A stretch of 6,958 bases of DNA, from the NCBI GenBank assembly GCA_964480565.1, contig CAYZSU010000099.1:1-6958 (forward strand), given 5' to 3'. Below the pieces are notes generated by a model. It was not told where the DNA came from. It made no database searches and was given only the letters and a program-made list of their open reading frames with translations. Shown in pieces: positions 5,841 through 6,958 of the stretch (position 1 is its first letter; each line of letters opens with the position of its first letter). Origin of the DNA: CAYZSU01 sp964480565 (lineage in GTDB: Bacteria > UBA10199 > 2-02-FULL-44-16 > JAAZCA01). A program made the translations under genes and the position numbers.

Positions 5841-5906
5841 GCAATTCTTAAAGCATTTTTGAACAACCCTACAAATTGCTATTTCCAAAGTCAGTCCCAA
5901 TATAGG
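5841..5906 (+). repeat. Dispersed repeat, copy 3 (plus orientation)
   Basis: Same order of blocks as copies 1 and 2: GCATTTTTGAACAACCCT, then CAAATTGCTATTT, CAAAGTCAGTCCCAATATAGG. It is more diverged in the middle (CCAAAGT for TTCACCAGT). Weaker similarity to copy 1 may continue upstream to about 5796 (GTCG...TTATGCC...AATAGA-like blocks), suggesting that the original element was longer. It lies about 150 bp upstream of the lipoprotein gene at 6055 and points towards it. Confidence 0.65.
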
Positions 5907-6043
5907 TCCAATTTCGTTCATTTGACTCATGAGAGTCTATCATGTAATGACGCATAATGTTTGACGCGTATTTCATTAGAAAACGCTTTTGTGCCTATTA
6001 TTGAAAAAACAACGCAACATTTTGAATGGTCGATAATTGTTTG

Positions 6044-6049
6044 AAAGGA
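6044..6049 (+). promoter_or_regulatory. Ribosome binding site of the second lipoprotein gene
   Basis: AAAGGA ends 5 nt before the ATG at 6055, a good Shine-Dalgarno that fixes this start even though it gives an unusually long region before the lipobox. Confidence 0.7.
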
Positions 6050-6054
6050 TCTTT

Positions 6055-6958
6055 ATGAGCATATCTAATATTTCAAGTCCGAATATTCGGCAATTGGCAA
6101 AAAGTGTCAGTGGAAACTCCGATCCGCAATATAATGCGAGCTGTCCACAAACATCTACAGGACAGCGTTGTGATATAAATATTGAAGGAGATAATTATAC
6201 GCTTCACTGTGATAACTCTCGCTGCAGCATAGAGAAAGATGTATCAGTATTTCAAATAGCTGCAGGCATTGCATTTGCACCACTTGCGCTGCTTACTGGA
6301 TGCAATATAAATGATGAGAAGTATTCGCGTACGGTATTTGATGCACGGCTTCGAGATGCGGCATTAATGGACAGTCGTATAGTGGATACAGGTTACGATG
6401 TGGGTGTGATTGCTGATCAAGGAAATGATATGACTATGCCAGATCAGCAGGTAAACGATGCATCACTTGATCGTGGCCAGCCTGATCGTGCGGATATGGG
6501 TGTGGATCAGAATCCTTTGGATGTTCACGCAGATATGCCGGAACGACTGGATCAAGGCTTGCCTGATAGTGGATCAGATGTTCAGATTGACGCTCAACAA
6601 GCTATCGATGCATTGACTGTGGATGCGCAGCCAGATAGTGCACCGATTATCCCTGATGCAGGCATTGAACTCACTTTATGCTCTGGCTATGCATTTTTAC
6701 CCACAGCTAATGATGAATGCGATGCGCTACGCGAGCAAGGCATTATGCCATCGGAAGTGCGTATGAACTGGGATTTATCATGGGAAGAGTTTTTTGATGT
6801 TGAGAATGAATTGGCTCTTCTTGATGTACAAGCAGAGGCTGTCGATGGAACATGGCTGAGTGGTTATGAAAACTTTTCCATGTATATTCAATCGATAAGA
6901 AATACTAGGGCGTGTCCTCATAAGAGCTTCATCCAAATAATCGAACACGCAAGGTATA
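6055..6958 (+). CDS. Predicted lipoprotein with long N-terminal extension and Asp-rich linker (incomplete at window edge)
   Basis: The reading frame is open for 301 codons to the window end, so the gene is partial. I do not recognise its family. Residues 1-62 are polar and include four Cys (about C31, C39, C53, C58) in a possible small disulphide or metal fold. Residues 63-82 form a hydrophobic segment (V-F-Q-I-A-A-G-I-A-F-A-P-L-A-L-L-T-G) ending in a classic lipobox L-T-G-C with C83. This signal lies unusually deep, and no Met occurs between residues 1 and 62 to allow a shorter start. Residues about 115-202 are a low-complexity linker rich in Asp, Pro, Gln and Gly (D-Q-G, P-D, D-M steps), a surface-lipoprotein style I associate with Bradymonadota and Myxococcota. 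From about 203 a folded domain begins with C209 and C222. It may be cut off near codon 284 by an insertion-sequence end. Confidence 0.75.
   Translation, partial: MSISNISSPNIRQLAKSVSGNSDPQYNASCPQTSTGQRCDINIEGDNYTLHCDNSRCSIEKDVSVFQIAAGIAFAPLALLTGCNINDEKYSRTVFDARLRDAALMDSRIVDTGYDVGVIADQGNDMTMPDQQVNDASLDRGQPDRADMGVDQNPLDVHADMPERLDQGLPDSGSDVQIDAQQAIDALTVDAQPDSAPIIPDAGIELTLCSGYAFLPTANDECDALREQGIMPSEVRMNWDLSWEEFFDVENELALLDVQAEAVDGTWLSGYENFSMYIQSIRNTRACPHKSFIQIIEHARY
6905..6958. mobile_element. Possible insertion-sequence end inside the lipoprotein gene
   Basis: CTAGGGCGTGTCCTCATAAG (6905-6924) resembles the outer ends of IS5-group (IS427-like) elements as I remember them, which often start GGG-x-GTGTCC next to a CTAG or TA target. 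GCGTGT (6910-6915) and ACACGC (6945-6950) are also inverted. Only 54 bases are visible and the reading frame stays open through them, so this is tentative. Confidence 0.22.

Larger units (their letters stand above)
5464..6054. other. Repeat-rich intergenic region between fic and the second lipoprotein gene
   Basis: About 590 bp without a convincing open reading frame on either strand, between divergently oriented fic and lipoprotein genes. It contains repeat copies 2 and 3, a block of nested inverted repeats, and several hairpins that are listed separately. From 5907 to 6043 the only structure I see is a short dyad GACTC-ATGA-GAGTC (5924-5937) and weak promoter-like motifs such as TTGACG (5961) and TATTAT (5996). 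The density of inverted repeats suggests layered small mobile elements rather than a single regulatory region. Confidence 0.6.

Noticed and set aside
5464..6054. CRISPR array
   Set aside because: Repeats are inverted or widely spaced and diverged, with no regular repeat-spacer periodicity.

Overview
The window looks like a low-to-moderate GC accessory region of a Gram-negative bacterium. Two predicted lipoproteins indicate an outer membrane. Several features resemble genes I associate with delta-proteobacteria-like lineages (Bdellovibrionota, Myxococcota or Bradymonadota) and with Fibrobacter: a TIGR02147-type regulator, a lipoprotein starting C-G-K-G-I-E-A-G-N-P, and a lipoprotein with a long Asp-rich linker full of D-M, D-Q-G and P-D steps. 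This placement is inference from protein style, not from a marker gene.

Layout. Bases 1-261 hold a copy of a dispersed repeat, then a nearly perfect 26-bp palindrome beside a likely promoter. Gene 1 (262-1428, +) is a stand-alone AAA ATPase of the DUF4143 type with a nuclease-like C-terminus. A short sequence matching half of the palindrome lies in inverted orientation at its stop codon. Bases 1429-1617 end in a clear intrinsic terminator on the minus strand. Three genes then read leftwards: a class II Fic adenylyltransferase (4264-5463), a TIGR02147/DUF4423 regulator (3211-4062) and a lipoprotein of unknown function (1618-3192). The last two are 18 bp apart and probably form an operon ending at the terminator. 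Bases 5464-6054 are a repeat-rich intergenic region with two more copies of the dispersed repeat and several nested inverted repeats. A second lipoprotein gene starts at 6055 and is still open at the window edge; its last 50 bases may be an insertion-sequence end.

How the parts relate. The regulator and lipoprotein are likely a functional pair, one transcription factor and one cell-envelope product. The Fic protein carries its own inhibitory helix and needs no separate antitoxin. The ATPase looks like an independent cargo gene. The most unusual content is non-coding: a roughly 60-bp repeat present three times, each time upstream of and co-oriented with a different gene, a 5595-5730 block of nested perfect inverted repeats, and a terminal-inverted-repeat-like pair around the DUF4143 gene. 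No CRISPR array, tRNA or rRNA gene was seen.
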